Assembly (NCBI GenBank): GCA_018818125.1
Contig: JAHISQ010000063.1
Coordinates: forward strand, 1 to 54,411
Source of the DNA: Candidatus Rifleibacteriota bacterium
GTDB lineage: Bacteria; Muiribacteriota; Ozemobacteria; Ozemobacterales; Ozemobacteraceae
Length of the DNA stretch: 54,411 bases
Direction of reading: 5' to 3'
Part shown: positions 7,746 through 16,909 of the stretch, piece by piece
Numbering within the stretch: the stretch's first letter is position 1
Layout: each line of letters starts with the position of its first letter
Program-made: the position numbers and the translations under genes
Notes under the pieces: generated by a model
What the model was told of the DNA's origin: nothing
Databases searched by the model: none
Seen by the model: only the letters and a program-made list of their open reading frames with translations

Positions 7746-8636
7746 TTAAATAGCAGGTCGTCGAGAAACAGTACCGGTTGCGCTCTGTCCACTCGGTTTT
7801 TTTGTTCTAGTCTTGCCGGTTTCGGGTGTTTCGGCCTGCGTGTTTTCATTCTTTGAAGAGGATTTGGTTTTATCGACAGGTGGTTTTTCGATCTGTTCGA
7901 CTATCCTTTTGACAGCCTCAGGGCAGACAAACAGTTCGGGTACTCGTGGTATCATTGTATATGCAATCAGAGCTGATGACCAGAGCAGAAAAGTTGAGGT
8001 GTCTGCAGTCGAAGTCGGGGCAACATTTTTTATCAGCGTTAGGACTGAGTCGAGCCAAAATGTCGGGATCAACATGCGAAGAAAAATTGCTGCAGCGGCT
8101 GGCGTGAGAGTTTTTCCCAGATGCTCTTCATCTGGCTGAATCATAGGCGTTAGAAAGTCAATAGTGCGGAGTGGGTAAGCAAAATATACTCTGGCCCAGA
8201 ACGCAAAAGTTTTGAATTTTTCCTGATTTTGCCATAGCAGCGATTTAAGAGCAGGATTGATAGACTGCTGATAGGCTACGCTGTCTGCGCGTTTCCAGGC
8301 TCGATGAATACTGATTCTGGTAACGAAGACCTGACACAGGAAGGTAATAATAAACGCCACGTAAAAGCCCAGTATTCCCAGTAATCCGGCAAAACAGATC
8401 AGGGACGGCACGCCCATCATCATTAAAAGGGTAATTGCCAGAAAAACTAGAGGCCAAAGCCAGAGCGGTTGGTATTCAGCCATAACAGAGAGTCTTGTTA
8501 GCTCGGCCTTGAGACCGATTTGAGTGAGAATTTCGGGGCGTGCCAACGAGGCCTGCCAGAGCACTGATCCTACTAAAAACAGTGCCACGGCGAACGAAAT
8601 CCAACGCACAGTCAGTTGATGTGAGTATTTCCACAT
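7746..8636 (-). CDS. Multi-pass membrane protein, possibly VTT/TVP38-like
   Basis: Not confidently recognised. From the ATG at 8636 there are hydrophobic segments near residues 9-29, 58-80 and 82-103, and two further segments in the second half. The stretch VPSLICFAGLLGILGF followed by a polar helix is weakly reminiscent of the VTT/TVP38 (DedA-related) fold. The C-terminal 45 residues are hydrophilic and rich in Lys, Thr, Glu and Pro, as in a disordered cytoplasmic tail. An upstream TTG at 8678 is possible, but neither codon has a clear ribosome binding site. It follows the divergent STAS promoter region and sits upstream of tkt in the same direction. Confidence 0.6.
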   Translation of the reverse strand: MWKYSHQLTVRWISFAVALFLVGSVLWQASLARPEILTQIGLKAELTRLSVMAEYQPLWLWPLVFLAITLLMMMGVPSLICFAGLLGILGFYVAFIITFLCQVFVTRISIHRAWKRADSVAYQQSINPALKSLLWQNQEKFKTFAFWARVYFAYPLRTIDFLTPMIQPDEEHLGKTLTPAAAAIFLRMLIPTFWLDSVLTLIKNVAPTSTADTSTFLLWSSALIAYTMIPRVPELFVCPEAVKRIVEQIEKPPVDKTKSSSKNENTQAETPETGKTRTKKPSGQSATGTVSRRPAI

Positions 8637-8769
8637 GAGGCAAGCAATATATAAAAGTTGGCAGAAATAGCAAGGCAAAAAAACTGGAATAGTTAGTTGT
8701 ATAATTGAACTGCCGAGAATTGAAAAATGGAGTAGAATTAATCATATACAAGAATTTGGTAATAAATGC

Positions 8770-8799
8770 TTGTTGTTTATCTAAGTTATTTGTGATAAT
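8770..8799 (+). promoter_or_regulatory. Predicted promoter of the STAS-GGDEF operon
   Basis: TTGTTG (8770-8775), an 18-bp spacer and GATAAT (8794-8799), preceded by an extended TG. The leader to the STAS start is about 75 bp. Confidence 0.5.
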
Positions 8800-8879
8800 G
8801 TGTTATTGAGAAATTCCTCCAGAAGGACAGAGACGAGATCAGGAAGAATTTAAGTTGCCAGGGAGCTTAAAAAGCAATT

Positions 8880-9230
8880 ATGTCAGAAGAATTCTCTCTA
8901 ACGCATCAGATAGATGGTACTGTGCTGATCATCAGAACCAATGGTTATCTGAATGACCTCGGCGCTGAGCAGGTCGACGAGATATGCTCTGAGCATCTCG
9001 AAAAATCGATCAATAAAATTGTTATCAACCTCGAACAATCGCCACTGATCAACAGTATCGGCATCTCAATCTTGATTGGCGTCATCGAAGCTATCGAGGA
9101 ATCAGAAGGTGCGCTGGCATTCACCAACTTAACCCCAACAAATCGCAAGACTTTTGAAATGATGGGGCTTTTGCAGTTTGCTCAGCCATTCGATAAAGAA
9201 GAAGAAGCAGTCGCAAAATTTAAAGGTTAA
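8880..9230 (+). CDS. STAS-domain protein (anti-anti-sigma factor-like)
   Basis: A single STAS domain of 116 residues, the size of SpoIIAA/RsbV. The conserved phosphorylatable serine lies in SPLINSIGISIL, with Ser59 at the place of the SpoIIAA/RsbV serine. In partner-switching systems such a protein, when dephosphorylated, traps an anti-sigma kinase and frees a sigma factor or another output. No kinase or sigma factor is next to it, but a SpoIIE-type phosphatase able to dephosphorylate such a protein is encoded at 11.5-14.2 kb. Its stop is only 5 bp from the diguanylate cyclase start, so the two are co-translated. Confidence 0.88.
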   Translation: MSEEFSLTHQIDGTVLIIRTNGYLNDLGAEQVDEICSEHLEKSINKIVINLEQSPLINSIGISILIGVIEAIEESEGALAFTNLTPTNRKTFEMMGLLQFAQPFDKEEEAVAKFKG

Positions 9231-9235
9231 GCCAC

Positions 9236-10816
9236 ATGTCTGAGCAGATGTCTGACCTTGAACAGAAAATGCAACAGCAGTTGTTGCGTTATGAGTATGT
9301 TCTCGAGGCTCTGAGCGATATCGGCGATGAGCTTTGTCGTGTAAGCAGTTTTGATGCACAGCTAAAATCTCTTCTCCATCTCTTACTCGGCACTCTAGGC
9401 GTTCGCAAGGGTGGTATTTTTCTTTTCGATAATTATAGTCGGCGAGTTTCTTTGCGTTGCGCCTGGAAACTGGCTCACAAAACTTATGATTTTGATCTCG
9501 ATAACGATGAAGTCAAAATTTTAGAGGATGAATCAGCTGAAATAACTTACCGGGTCGGAGACTTTACACACCTGCAAAGTTGTCTGCAGGACTTTGCTGA
9601 AGACAATCTTGATTGTATATCTGTTCTCAAGGTAAGAGAAAAGCTAATTGGTTTTTTGATTGTAGGTCACAAGCTTAAAGAAGTGCCATTGACCGACAAG
9701 GAAATGAGCTTTTTAAAAACTCTTTCTCGCAATATCTCAGTTGCTATCAATAATTTTTTGTTGCTCTCTGAATTGCGCGAAGCGAATGTCAGACTCGACG
9801 AGAAAATTCAGGAAGTAAGCATTCTTTACCAGGCTTCGCAGATGATCTCATCTGAATTACAGCTGCAGGCTCTTCTCGACATGGCAATGAGCGCAATATC
9901 TGAAATTACAGAAATAGAGCGTGGGTCAACCTGGCTCTATGAAGAAGAGCGTCGCTTGTTTAACCTGATGAGTCATCTTGGTGATGCTTCAGAACTTCCG
10001 GATGCACTACCCATTGAAGACTCAGAAATTCTTCAGATGGCGCATGATTGCAAAGAATCTTTTGAATATGAACAGGGCAAGTCCGAACATCCTGCAACCC
10101 TGAAACGTCTTGATGAAAAAGTTTTTGGTGCCGCTTTTGTGGTGGTTCCAATTCTTAATCAGGGAGAATTCCTTGGTCTGGTGCATCTACGTGCGGCTGA
10201 AAGTGCTAATCGTTTTACCAGTCGCGATATCCGGCTAATCAAGGTTTTTGCGGTGCAACTCGGTGCTGCAGTTAAAAATGCCCAGCTTTATGAGCAGGCC
10301 ATTACCGATGGTATGACAAAACTCTATCTGCATCGCTATTTTAAACAGCGCCTGCTTGATGAAATCAAGAGAGCAGCCCGGTTTAAGCGTAGTCTTGCAC
10401 TGATTATGCTTGACATCGATCACTTTAAACTTTTGAACGACAATTTCGGCCATCAGACTGGAGACGACGTTCTCAGGCATGTGGCAGCTATTTTACGCCG
10501 TGCTGTGCGGACTCATGACCTGCCGGTACGCTACGGCGGTGAAGAGTTTGCGCTGGTGCTTCCTGAAACCGATATGATTGGTGCAGTAGCAGTTGCTGAG
10601 CGCGTAAGGCGTTCCATGGAAAATGATTATCTCGAAATTACCGGGGTCGTCCACAAAATCAGCGCCAGTTTTGGTGTGGCAGTTTTTCCTGATTGCGCTG
10701 ATGATATGGATTCTCTGATCAAAGCTGCTGATGTTTCAATGTACTGGTCGAAAGAACATGGCAGGAATCAGGTTACGGCAGCGCCATCAAAATTGTCGAG
10801 AGAAGTCGACGTCTGA
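9236..10816 (+). CDS. Diguanylate cyclase with two GAF-like domains (GAF-GAF-GGDEF)
   Basis: Makes cyclic di-GMP from two GTP. Two GAF-like sensory regions (about 20-180 and 200-350) are joined by a coiled linker. A C-terminal GGDEF domain follows (about 360-515). The active-site motif is GGEEF at 434-438, and RTHD at 425-428, five residues before it, is a complete inhibitory I-site. It is therefore probably active and product-inhibited. There is no transmembrane segment, so it is cytosolic. The start at 9236 is chosen because AAAGG lies 9 bp upstream; a second ATG is at 9248. Translational coupling to the STAS gene suggests shared signalling. Confidence 0.92.
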   Translation: MSEQMSDLEQKMQQQLLRYEYVLEALSDIGDELCRVSSFDAQLKSLLHLLLGTLGVRKGGIFLFDNYSRRVSLRCAWKLAHKTYDFDLDNDEVKILEDESAEITYRVGDFTHLQSCLQDFAEDNLDCISVLKVREKLIGFLIVGHKLKEVPLTDKEMSFLKTLSRNISVAINNFLLLSELREANVRLDEKIQEVSILYQASQMISSELQLQALLDMAMSAISEITEIERGSTWLYEEERRLFNLMSHLGDASELPDALPIEDSEILQMAHDCKESFEYEQGKSEHPATLKRLDEKVFGAAFVVVPILNQGEFLGLVHLRAAESANRFTSRDIRLIKVFAVQLGAAVKNAQLYEQAITDGMTKLYLHRYFKQRLLDEIKRAARFKRSLALIMLDIDHFKLLNDNFGHQTGDDVLRHVAAILRRAVRTHDLPVRYGGEEFALVLPETDMIGAVAVAERVRRSMENDYLEITGVVHKISASFGVAVFPDCADDMDSLIKAADVSMYWSKEHGRNQVTAAPSKLSREVDV

Positions 10817-10817
10817 T

Positions 10818-11483
10818 TTACTGGCAGCTGTTGTTAGCCGCACTCTTTTGTAAAAGCAGAATTTTGCTGCGGCGGGGAGTTATCTCGTCTTTAAGTATCA
10901 GCCAGCCTTTTTCTATGAGCGTGGCCAGCTCATCCTCTCGATATGGGCGCACAAGCATGCCTTTATGCCCACCTTTAACGAAAACTATTGAGCCATCGTC
11001 GCGAACAACAGCGTTATTGTCGTTGGCAAATTCTCCGAAACTGTCGACCGTCATCAACATTACACCTTCGGTTTTGAGTACTCTGAACGCCTCGTCTAGA
11101 GCGCTAAAAAATCCTGAGGCATCAAGATGATCAAATAGATGATGAGCGAGAATGGCATCTGCAGATTCGCTTGCGAACGGCAGTTTGCGAGCGTCACCAG
11201 TGATAACCAGGCCTTTTAGTTCCTCTTCAAAAAAATTGTTTTTCATGACCCGGGCTGCTTTAAAAGAAAGATCCAGTCCGATGATGTTATATCCAACCTG
11301 ACTCAGATAGAGACTGTTGCGGCCTTCGCCGCAGCCAAGATCAAGAATGATGCCGTGGCGGGGTACATAGTTGAACAGGTGTTGCACCAGTTTTGCGGAC
11401 GGTGCAATCATTCCATGATATTTTAAAAACCTGTTCCAGGTTTTTTCCCAGTAGTTGCGGGCCTGGATTTCTTCTTGGCTCAT
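10818..11483 (-). CDS. SAM-dependent class I methyltransferase
   Basis: Rossmann-type methyltransferase of 221 residues. Motif I is ILDLGCGEGRNSLYL, followed by the acidic ribose-binding position in NIIGLDLS. ADAILAHHLFDHLDA matches motif IV/post-IV of the Methyltransf_11 group. The substrate is unknown. The frame extends to a TTG at 11507, but the ATG at 11483 has GGAAGAGG just upstream and follows the phosphatase stop by one base, so it is chosen. This spacing means translational coupling to the SpoIIE-type phosphatase. It converges on the diguanylate cyclase gene with no terminator visible between them. Confidence 0.85.
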   Translation of the reverse strand: MSQEEIQARNYWEKTWNRFLKYHGMIAPSAKLVQHLFNYVPRHGIILDLGCGEGRNSLYLSQVGYNIIGLDLSFKAARVMKNNFFEEELKGLVITGDARKLPFASESADAILAHHLFDHLDASGFFSALDEAFRVLKTEGVMLMTVDSFGEFANDNNAVVRDDGSIVFVKGGHKGMLVRPYREDELATLIEKGWLILKDEITPRRSKILLLQKSAANNSCQ

Positions 11484-11484
11484 A

Positions 11485-14202
11485 TCAACCTCTTCCGGTA
11501 TATTCAATCGAAACGGCAGTTATGTCATCATGCTGTTTGGCCGTCTCTGAAAAGTGCTGCACCTCTTCAAGTAGCGACCCGGCAGGGTCTTGGCTGCGTG
11601 GTCGTGCCAGGAACTTTTTGAGGCCGCTTTCGCCAAACTCTTCTTCATTATGGTTGCGAGCTTCAGTTACGCCATCAGTATAGAGAAAGAGCAGGTCATC
11701 TTTTTTCAGTTTGAACGAGACCGATTCGTAGGCATAGTCTTCAAGAATGCCTAACGGTAGGCCCTTTGACGTTTTTTCGTGCAAGGCTTTTTCCATGCCT
11801 CGGCCGGTTACGACAAAGGCCGGATTATGTCCGGCACTCGACAATTCCACCTCACCTGTCTCTGAATTAATTATAACGTACATTGCTGTGATAAAACGAT
11901 CAGTAGTAATATTTTTTGCTATAATTCGATTAGCACGTGACAAAACCTCTTTGGCCGACAACTTCTCGAGTGCCATAGTTGAGAGGGTGGTTTTAAATAC
12001 TGTCATGATAATTGCCGCTGGTACGTTCTTACCTGAGGCATCAGCAATTACAACTCCAAGGCGATTTTCGCCAAGCGCAAAAAAATCGAAATAATCGCCG
12101 CCAACTTCTTCGGCAGATTTGCTGATTCTGCTGATATGCAGACCCTTAATCTCTGGTACCGCTTGCGGAAGAAGGTTTTCCTGTATCTCTTTTGCCATTC
12201 GCAGCTGGTCATCCATTTTTTTCTTAAGATCGTGTTGCTGTAACAGGTCATCGGTCTCGATAATCGAAGCAATCTGGCTGGCGATAATCTGAATAAAGAA
12301 GATTTCCTGCCATGAAAGCATGGTCTCAGGGTCAAGAAAATAGACAAACAACAGGCCACGTTGTTCCTGCAGGTCTTCTGAGCCCTGGACAGGAAGGTTG
12401 AGCGGCTCGGTTACTAAACCGCCCTTGATTCCCTTTTCGTATTTGCGGTCAGTCAACGTTGGATTACTGCCGATGGCAAGAGGCTTGTAGATAGGCTGGA
12501 AAAAACTTGCTCCGTCTGAACCGGTCTTAATGCCAAGACTGTTTTCAAAATACCAGCCAGTGACTCCGTTATCATCCTGGTCGAAAGGGATTCTTTCTTC
12601 TATAGTCTGGCTGGTATCGCGAGGCATGTAACCAACGGATTCACAATAAGGCGCAAACTCATCGCTCGCTTTGAATCTGTCGCTGAATTCAGGGTCACCG
12701 AGCCTCGCAAAATACTTCTCGGGCTTAGTCTGCTTAGCGTTTTTTTGCTGTTTAGAAGATTTTTCTGGCTCCTGCTTTTCCTGAACCTGCTTAACGACCA
12801 TAACCTTGACCAGATCAATGCCCGGGCAGTGCCATATCAGTTGCTCAAGAATCATGTTAACTGCTTTTTCAAGTCTTTCATTTGGAGAATCAGCACGTTT
12901 TGTCGTTTCGTGCAGCTCTCTATAAACCTTGGTGAGGCTGTGAATAGATTCGAGATATTTCTGATTTACCTCTCCCTGTTGATTGAGTCTGCTGGCCATG
13001 ATCTGAAAAGCCTGCCCGAGCGAGTCAATTTCTTCGGTGCCCGAATGTGGAATTTCGATGCTGGCGCTGCCAAGCTCAAAGGCTGAGATCTCAAGACTGA
13101 GTTTTTTTAGTGGTCCGCCAATCTGCTTCGGAAAGACTATGTTCAAATAAATGACAAACCCGAGAACAATGAACAGGAAAGCTAGTATCAAGCTATGATT
13201 ATTGCTTGCATGTTGTTGCAGCTGATCCGAAATATCAAAAATTCGTTTCCAGAAAATCTCGGCTTCGCTTATGGCAAGCGTTACACCCTGCTGCCTGAGA
13301 TGTGTCAGCTCATTCATGATTTGTTGCAACTGATCCTCAAATTCGATCAAATCGCTTTCCGGTGCCTCCAATATGTTGCGAAGCTTCTGAAAAGACTCGT
13401 AAAAGCTACGGATTTTTGTTTCAACCTGTGCAAGCACTCTCTTATGCAATACTGTTGTGCTTTCTTGTACAGAGCGCTCGAGTAAGAACATAACGGCGCG
13501 CAGGCGGTTTTCGACCCGTATTGCTGAATTCTTGCCCGTTTTTAACTCTTCTGGAGTTTCTTTGCCGTGCTTAAGGCTCAAATAAAGAGCTACTTCAGTA
13601 TCTGCCAGGATCAGATCCTTTTCGATGCGGGCAATTTTGTCCATCAGAGTCGAAGTGCCACCAAGAGATGCCTGGAAATCAGGGTTTTTGAGGGTTGAAT
13701 TGAGGTCGATCATCATGCTTTTAAAACGATCGAGAAGACTTACTACTTCTGAACGTAGACCATCAGCAGCTTTTGCGCGACGACTCGAATTGCGAAGCAG
13801 GGCGCGGTTGCGATTTTTTAAAAGCAGTTTGAATGAATCAAGTTGCTTGATGAAAGCTGAACTGAGATTGTTGATACTGCGCAAACTCTGCACTCTTTCT
13901 TCGTCATCTACAAGATTGTCGAGCCTTTTGACCATTTCGATCAACTCGTCGGCACGAGTCACCATTTCAGTTTCCTGAGAATCGGACAATGGTCTGCTCA
14001 TGCTTTCTTCGGCTGACTCGGCGAGCTGTACCCAGTAGCCCGCTATGCGCTCATAAGAGCGCGATATAGCAATGTTAACCGGTAAAATAGAAGTTACAAA
14101 GCCTTCGATATCCCAGTATGACATCGAAGTCAGCAGCATAAAGACAAGAATTACGGCCAGAACCGCCGAAATTCCACGGGTAAGGCGGCGTTGTAGGCTC
14201 AT
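11485..14202 (-). CDS. Membrane-bound SpoIIE/RsbU-type PP2C phosphatase with HAMP and GAF-like regions
   Basis: A 905-residue sensor phosphatase. Transmembrane helix 1 is near 10-30, with a long helical extracytoplasmic region after it (about 35-335). Helix 2 (337-357), a HAMP linker (about 358-410), a GAF-like region (about 440-640) and the PP2C/SpoIIE catalytic domain (about 690-900) follow. Metal-binding acidic residues are visible in VGGDYFDFF, VIADASGKN, LYTDGVTEA and QHDDITAV. Such enzymes dephosphorylate STAS-domain antagonists in response to signals; the STAS protein at 8.9 kb is the obvious candidate, by inference. GAGG precedes the ATG. A polar insert of Lys/Gln/Glu lies within the GAF-like region. 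Confidence 0.92.
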   Translation of the reverse strand: MSLQRRLTRGISAVLAVILVFMLLTSMSYWDIEGFVTSILPVNIAISRSYERIAGYWVQLAESAEESMSRPLSDSQETEMVTRADELIEMVKRLDNLVDDEERVQSLRSINNLSSAFIKQLDSFKLLLKNRNRALLRNSSRRAKAADGLRSEVVSLLDRFKSMMIDLNSTLKNPDFQASLGGTSTLMDKIARIEKDLILADTEVALYLSLKHGKETPEELKTGKNSAIRVENRLRAVMFLLERSVQESTTVLHKRVLAQVETKIRSFYESFQKLRNILEAPESDLIEFEDQLQQIMNELTHLRQQGVTLAISEAEIFWKRIFDISDQLQQHASNNHSLILAFLFIVLGFVIYLNIVFPKQIGGPLKKLSLEISAFELGSASIEIPHSGTEEIDSLGQAFQIMASRLNQQGEVNQKYLESIHSLTKVYRELHETTKRADSPNERLEKAVNMILEQLIWHCPGIDLVKVMVVKQVQEKQEPEKSSKQQKNAKQTKPEKYFARLGDPEFSDRFKASDEFAPYCESVGYMPRDTSQTIEERIPFDQDDNGVTGWYFENSLGIKTGSDGASFFQPIYKPLAIGSNPTLTDRKYEKGIKGGLVTEPLNLPVQGSEDLQEQRGLLFVYFLDPETMLSWQEIFFIQIIASQIASIIETDDLLQQHDLKKKMDDQLRMAKEIQENLLPQAVPEIKGLHISRISKSAEEVGGDYFDFFALGENRLGVVIADASGKNVPAAIIMTVFKTTLSTMALEKLSAKEVLSRANRIIAKNITTDRFITAMYVIINSETGEVELSSAGHNPAFVVTGRGMEKALHEKTSKGLPLGILEDYAYESVSFKLKKDDLLFLYTDGVTEARNHNEEEFGESGLKKFLARPRSQDPAGSLLEEVQHFSETAKQHDDITAVSIEYTGRG

Positions 14203-14223
14203 TTAAGCCTCAATTGTGCAGAA

Positions 14224-15306
14224 TCAAACGTTGAATCTGAAGTTGATAATATCCCCATCCTCAACAATATACTCTTTTCCTTCAAGTCTTGAAAGTCCAG
14301 CAGCTTTAACCGCAACCATGCTGCCTTTGCTGACAAAATCATCGTAAGCAACAACTTCGGCTCTGATAAAGCCTCGTTCAATGTCTGAATGAATTTTGCC
14401 GGCGGATTTAAGAGCAGTGGTGCCACGCTGCAGAGGCCAGGCGCGCACTTCGTCTTCACCGACCGTTAAAAAGCTGATGTAGTTAAGTAGCCTGTATGCC
14501 GCAGAAATCAGGCGATTGCGCCCAGACTCCTTCATCCCGAATTCTTCGAGAAAAACAGCTTCTTCTTCTGGCGACAGCGCGGAAATCTCCATTTCTGTTG
14601 CTGCCGAGATCAGCATCGGCGACCAACCGCGTTCCTCACATGCCTTAGTAAAGGCGGCAACCTTGGCATCCGCCGTCGCGAACTGTGTATCAGAGCAGTT
14701 GCCGATTAGCAGCAGCGGCTTTTGGGTCAGGAGGCGGTAACCTCGCAGGCTCTGTTCCTGTTCTTCTGTCAGTTCAAGAGTCGAGATGAACTTGTTATCC
14801 TCAAGGGTTTTACGCAGATGCTCCATCAGTTCAAGCTCTTTGGTTGCTTCGGGCTTTTTGACAACCTTGATTTCTTTCTGCAGGCGTTCAATTCTATTGG
14901 TGACCATTTCGAGATCACTGAAAATGAATTCCAGGCAGAGTTCTTCCAGGTCGGCGGCTGGGTCAATTTTGTTATGAATGTGCGGAATCTCTTCGCTTTC
15001 GAAGAGCCTGACAACAAGCATGATTGCTTCGCAGGTGCGGATGTTTGCGAGAATTTTGCTTGCAGACTTGTTTTCGGAATTGCTGATACCTGGTATGTCA
15101 GTGAATTCTACTGTCGCAAATGTGGTTTTTTTAGGCTTAAAAATTGTAGTCAGATGGTCTATGCGATTGTCTGGTACCTTGATGATACCGCTGTTTATCT
15201 CGTCGCTCTGGGCAAGATAATCGCGAGTCTGCGCCTTGGCACGTGTAGCCATGTTAAATATACTTGTTTTGCCAGACATTGGTAGGCCGGCTAGTCCGAT
15301 TTTCAT
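14224..15306 (-). CDS. ychF: Divergent YchF/Obg-like P-loop NTPase with TGS domain
   Basis: Overall order matches YchF (OLA1): an N-terminal G domain, a helical coiled insert (about 130-190) and a C-terminal TGS domain (about 280-360, ending EYIVEDGDIINFRF). Length (360 residues) is normal. The motifs depart from the family. G1 is GLPMSGKT rather than GLPNVGKS. Switch II, FTDIPGISNSENKSASKI, lacks the usual GASKGEGLGN stretch. The base-recognition loop reads GNCSDTQ instead of an N-x-x-E form. It may be a paralogue with altered nucleotide use rather than the universal ribosome-associated YchF. AGGAG precedes the ATG. The phosphatase gene starts 21 bp downstream, so the two may be co-transcribed. 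Confidence 0.78.
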   Translation of the reverse strand: MKIGLAGLPMSGKTSIFNMATRAKAQTRDYLAQSDEINSGIIKVPDNRIDHLTTIFKPKKTTFATVEFTDIPGISNSENKSASKILANIRTCEAIMLVVRLFESEEIPHIHNKIDPAADLEELCLEFIFSDLEMVTNRIERLQKEIKVVKKPEATKELELMEHLRKTLEDNKFISTLELTEEQEQSLRGYRLLTQKPLLLIGNCSDTQFATADAKVAAFTKACEERGWSPMLISAATEMEISALSPEEEAVFLEEFGMKESGRNRLISAAYRLLNYISFLTVGEDEVRAWPLQRGTTALKSAGKIHSDIERGFIRAEVVAYDDFVSKGSMVAVKAAGLSRLEGKEYIVEDGDIINFRFNV

Positions 15307-15381
15307 ATATGCTCCTGCTGTAGCTTGAGTATTTTCAGGCTGTATAATAGCACAGACCGCTGTCCAATGCTAAACAATCTG

Positions 15382-15424
15382 CAATAACAAAGGCACGCTT
15401 CAGCAGTCTGGAAGCGTGCCTTTG
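15382..15424 (-). terminator. Terminator after nupC
   Basis: A 14-bp perfect stem CAAAGGCACGCTTC/GAAGCGTGCCTTTG with a 9-bp loop (15388-15401 with 15411-15424). The minus strand continues with a T-rich run. Confidence 0.8.
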
Positions 15425-15436
15425 TGTTTTGAGCTG

Positions 15437-16780
15437 TTAGTCTATAAGTATGCCAGCAATATTGGCAGTCAGAAAACACGCAAACGAGCCAGCTAGCAGA
15501 GCTCTGAAAGCCAACTTGGCAAGATCACCGCGTCTCTCGGGAGCGATGCCGCCGATGCCGCCAAGCTGAATGCCGATTGAGCCGAGATTGGCAAAACCGC
15601 ACAGAGCATAGCTGAGTATGATGCGACTGCGCATTGCCAGTTCGACTGGTGCTCCGTTGGCGCCCATTACGCCGCCATTTAGAATTTTTCCGAGGTCAGC
15701 ATAGGCTACGAATTCGTTGAGAATAAGCTTTTTGCCAAGCAGTTCACCGGCAACAAAAATATCCTGATAAGGAATGCCGAGCAGCCAGGCAAAGGGTGCT
15801 GCAAACAGCCCGATTACTGATTCAATTGTGTTGTAGCCGGTAATGCCAAGGGCGTCGGCAATTATTCTCCAGATGTGGTTGCCCATGGCGATTATCGCGA
15901 TAAAGCCAATCAGCATGGCTGCAACGTTTAAAGCCAGACTCATACCTTCGGAGCAACCTCTGGCTGCAGCATCAATAACATTCTGATCGATTTTTTCGAT
16001 GCGCAGCTCAAGACTGCCGCTAGTCGCTGGCACCTCGGTTTCGGGTACCAGAATTTTGGCAAAGACCAGAGCAGCCGGAGCAGACATAACTGAAGCTGCG
16101 ATCAGGTGTCCGGCAATGCCGGGTATGGTGTCTTTAAGCATGCCAACGTAGGCTGCCATAACGCCGCCTGCGATTGTTGCCATACCACCAGCCATGATGC
16201 AGTTAAGTTCTGAAAAAGTCATTTTATCGATGTAGGGCTTGATTACCAGAGGGGCTTCGGTTTGACCGACAAAGATGTTGGCGGCAGCGCTGAGAGACTC
16301 GGCGCCAGAAGTTTTCATGGTTTTCTGCATGACCATGGCAACGTAGTATACCAGTCTCTGCATGACGCCAAGATGGTAGAGAACGGTCATGACCGCTGAA
16401 AAGAAGATAATGGTCGGTAATACATTGAAGGCAAAGTAAGCACCGGTTGTCGCTGTGAGTTTGAGCATTGATACATTCTTAGCCAGTTCAGGAGCCACAG
16501 ATGCATCACCAACATTGACCGGCACGACAAAATTAACCAGTTCACCGAAGATAAATTTTGCACCATCTGTTGAGAAACTCAGCATTCTTATAACCACATC
16601 GTTTAGCCAGCCGAAAAGCGCTTCGCCCTGTGGTGTTTTAAGAATAAGAACGGCAAAAATCAGCTGCAGGGTAATACCCCAGCCAACCAGTTTCCAGTTT
16701 ATTTTTTTTCGATCGGTTGAAAGTGCGTAACAAATGCCGATTTGAATCGGTATGCCGATCAAGCTGACGAATTTTTCCAT
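15437..16780 (-). CDS. nupC: NupC-family concentrative nucleoside transporter
   Basis: Integral membrane symporter that imports nucleosides with H+ or Na+. It has 447 residues and about ten hydrophobic segments. Family signatures are visible: FVGQTEAPLVIKPYI and NEFVAYADLG, which hold nucleoside-contacting residues in CNT proteins, and SYALCGFANLGSIGI near the end. It would supply uridine or other nucleosides for salvage; udk is in the window but not linked. It is a single-gene unit with a strong terminator. Confidence 0.93.
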   Translation of the reverse strand: MEKFVSLIGIPIQIGICYALSTDRKKINWKLVGWGITLQLIFAVLILKTPQGEALFGWLNDVVIRMLSFSTDGAKFIFGELVNFVVPVNVGDASVAPELAKNVSMLKLTATTGAYFAFNVLPTIIFFSAVMTVLYHLGVMQRLVYYVAMVMQKTMKTSGAESLSAAANIFVGQTEAPLVIKPYIDKMTFSELNCIMAGGMATIAGGVMAAYVGMLKDTIPGIAGHLIAASVMSAPAALVFAKILVPETEVPATSGSLELRIEKIDQNVIDAAARGCSEGMSLALNVAAMLIGFIAIIAMGNHIWRIIADALGITGYNTIESVIGLFAAPFAWLLGIPYQDIFVAGELLGKKLILNEFVAYADLGKILNGGVMGANGAPVELAMRSRIILSYALCGFANLGSIGIQLGGIGGIAPERRGDLAKLAFRALLAGSFACFLTANIAGILID

Positions 16781-16859
16781 TCCTTGCGCTCCTCAATGTG
16801 TTTTAATGCAGGAATGATAACACAGCAGCCAGTAAAATTCACAAAAATTAATGCGTAAA

Positions 16860-16890
16860 ATAAAAAACCGCCCGGTATTAACCGGGCGGC
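16860..16890 (-). terminator. Terminator after the VIT/VWA gene
   Basis: Perfect stem CCGCCCGGT/ACCGGGCGG (16868-16876 with 16881-16889), 4-bp loop, then six Ts on the minus strand (16862-16867). Confidence 0.9.
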
Positions 16891-16909
16891 GAGACTTACG
16901 GTAACTAGT

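Noticed and set aside
12745..13485. Plus-strand frames opposite the SpoIIE-type gene
   Set aside because: Shadows of the phosphatase gene.
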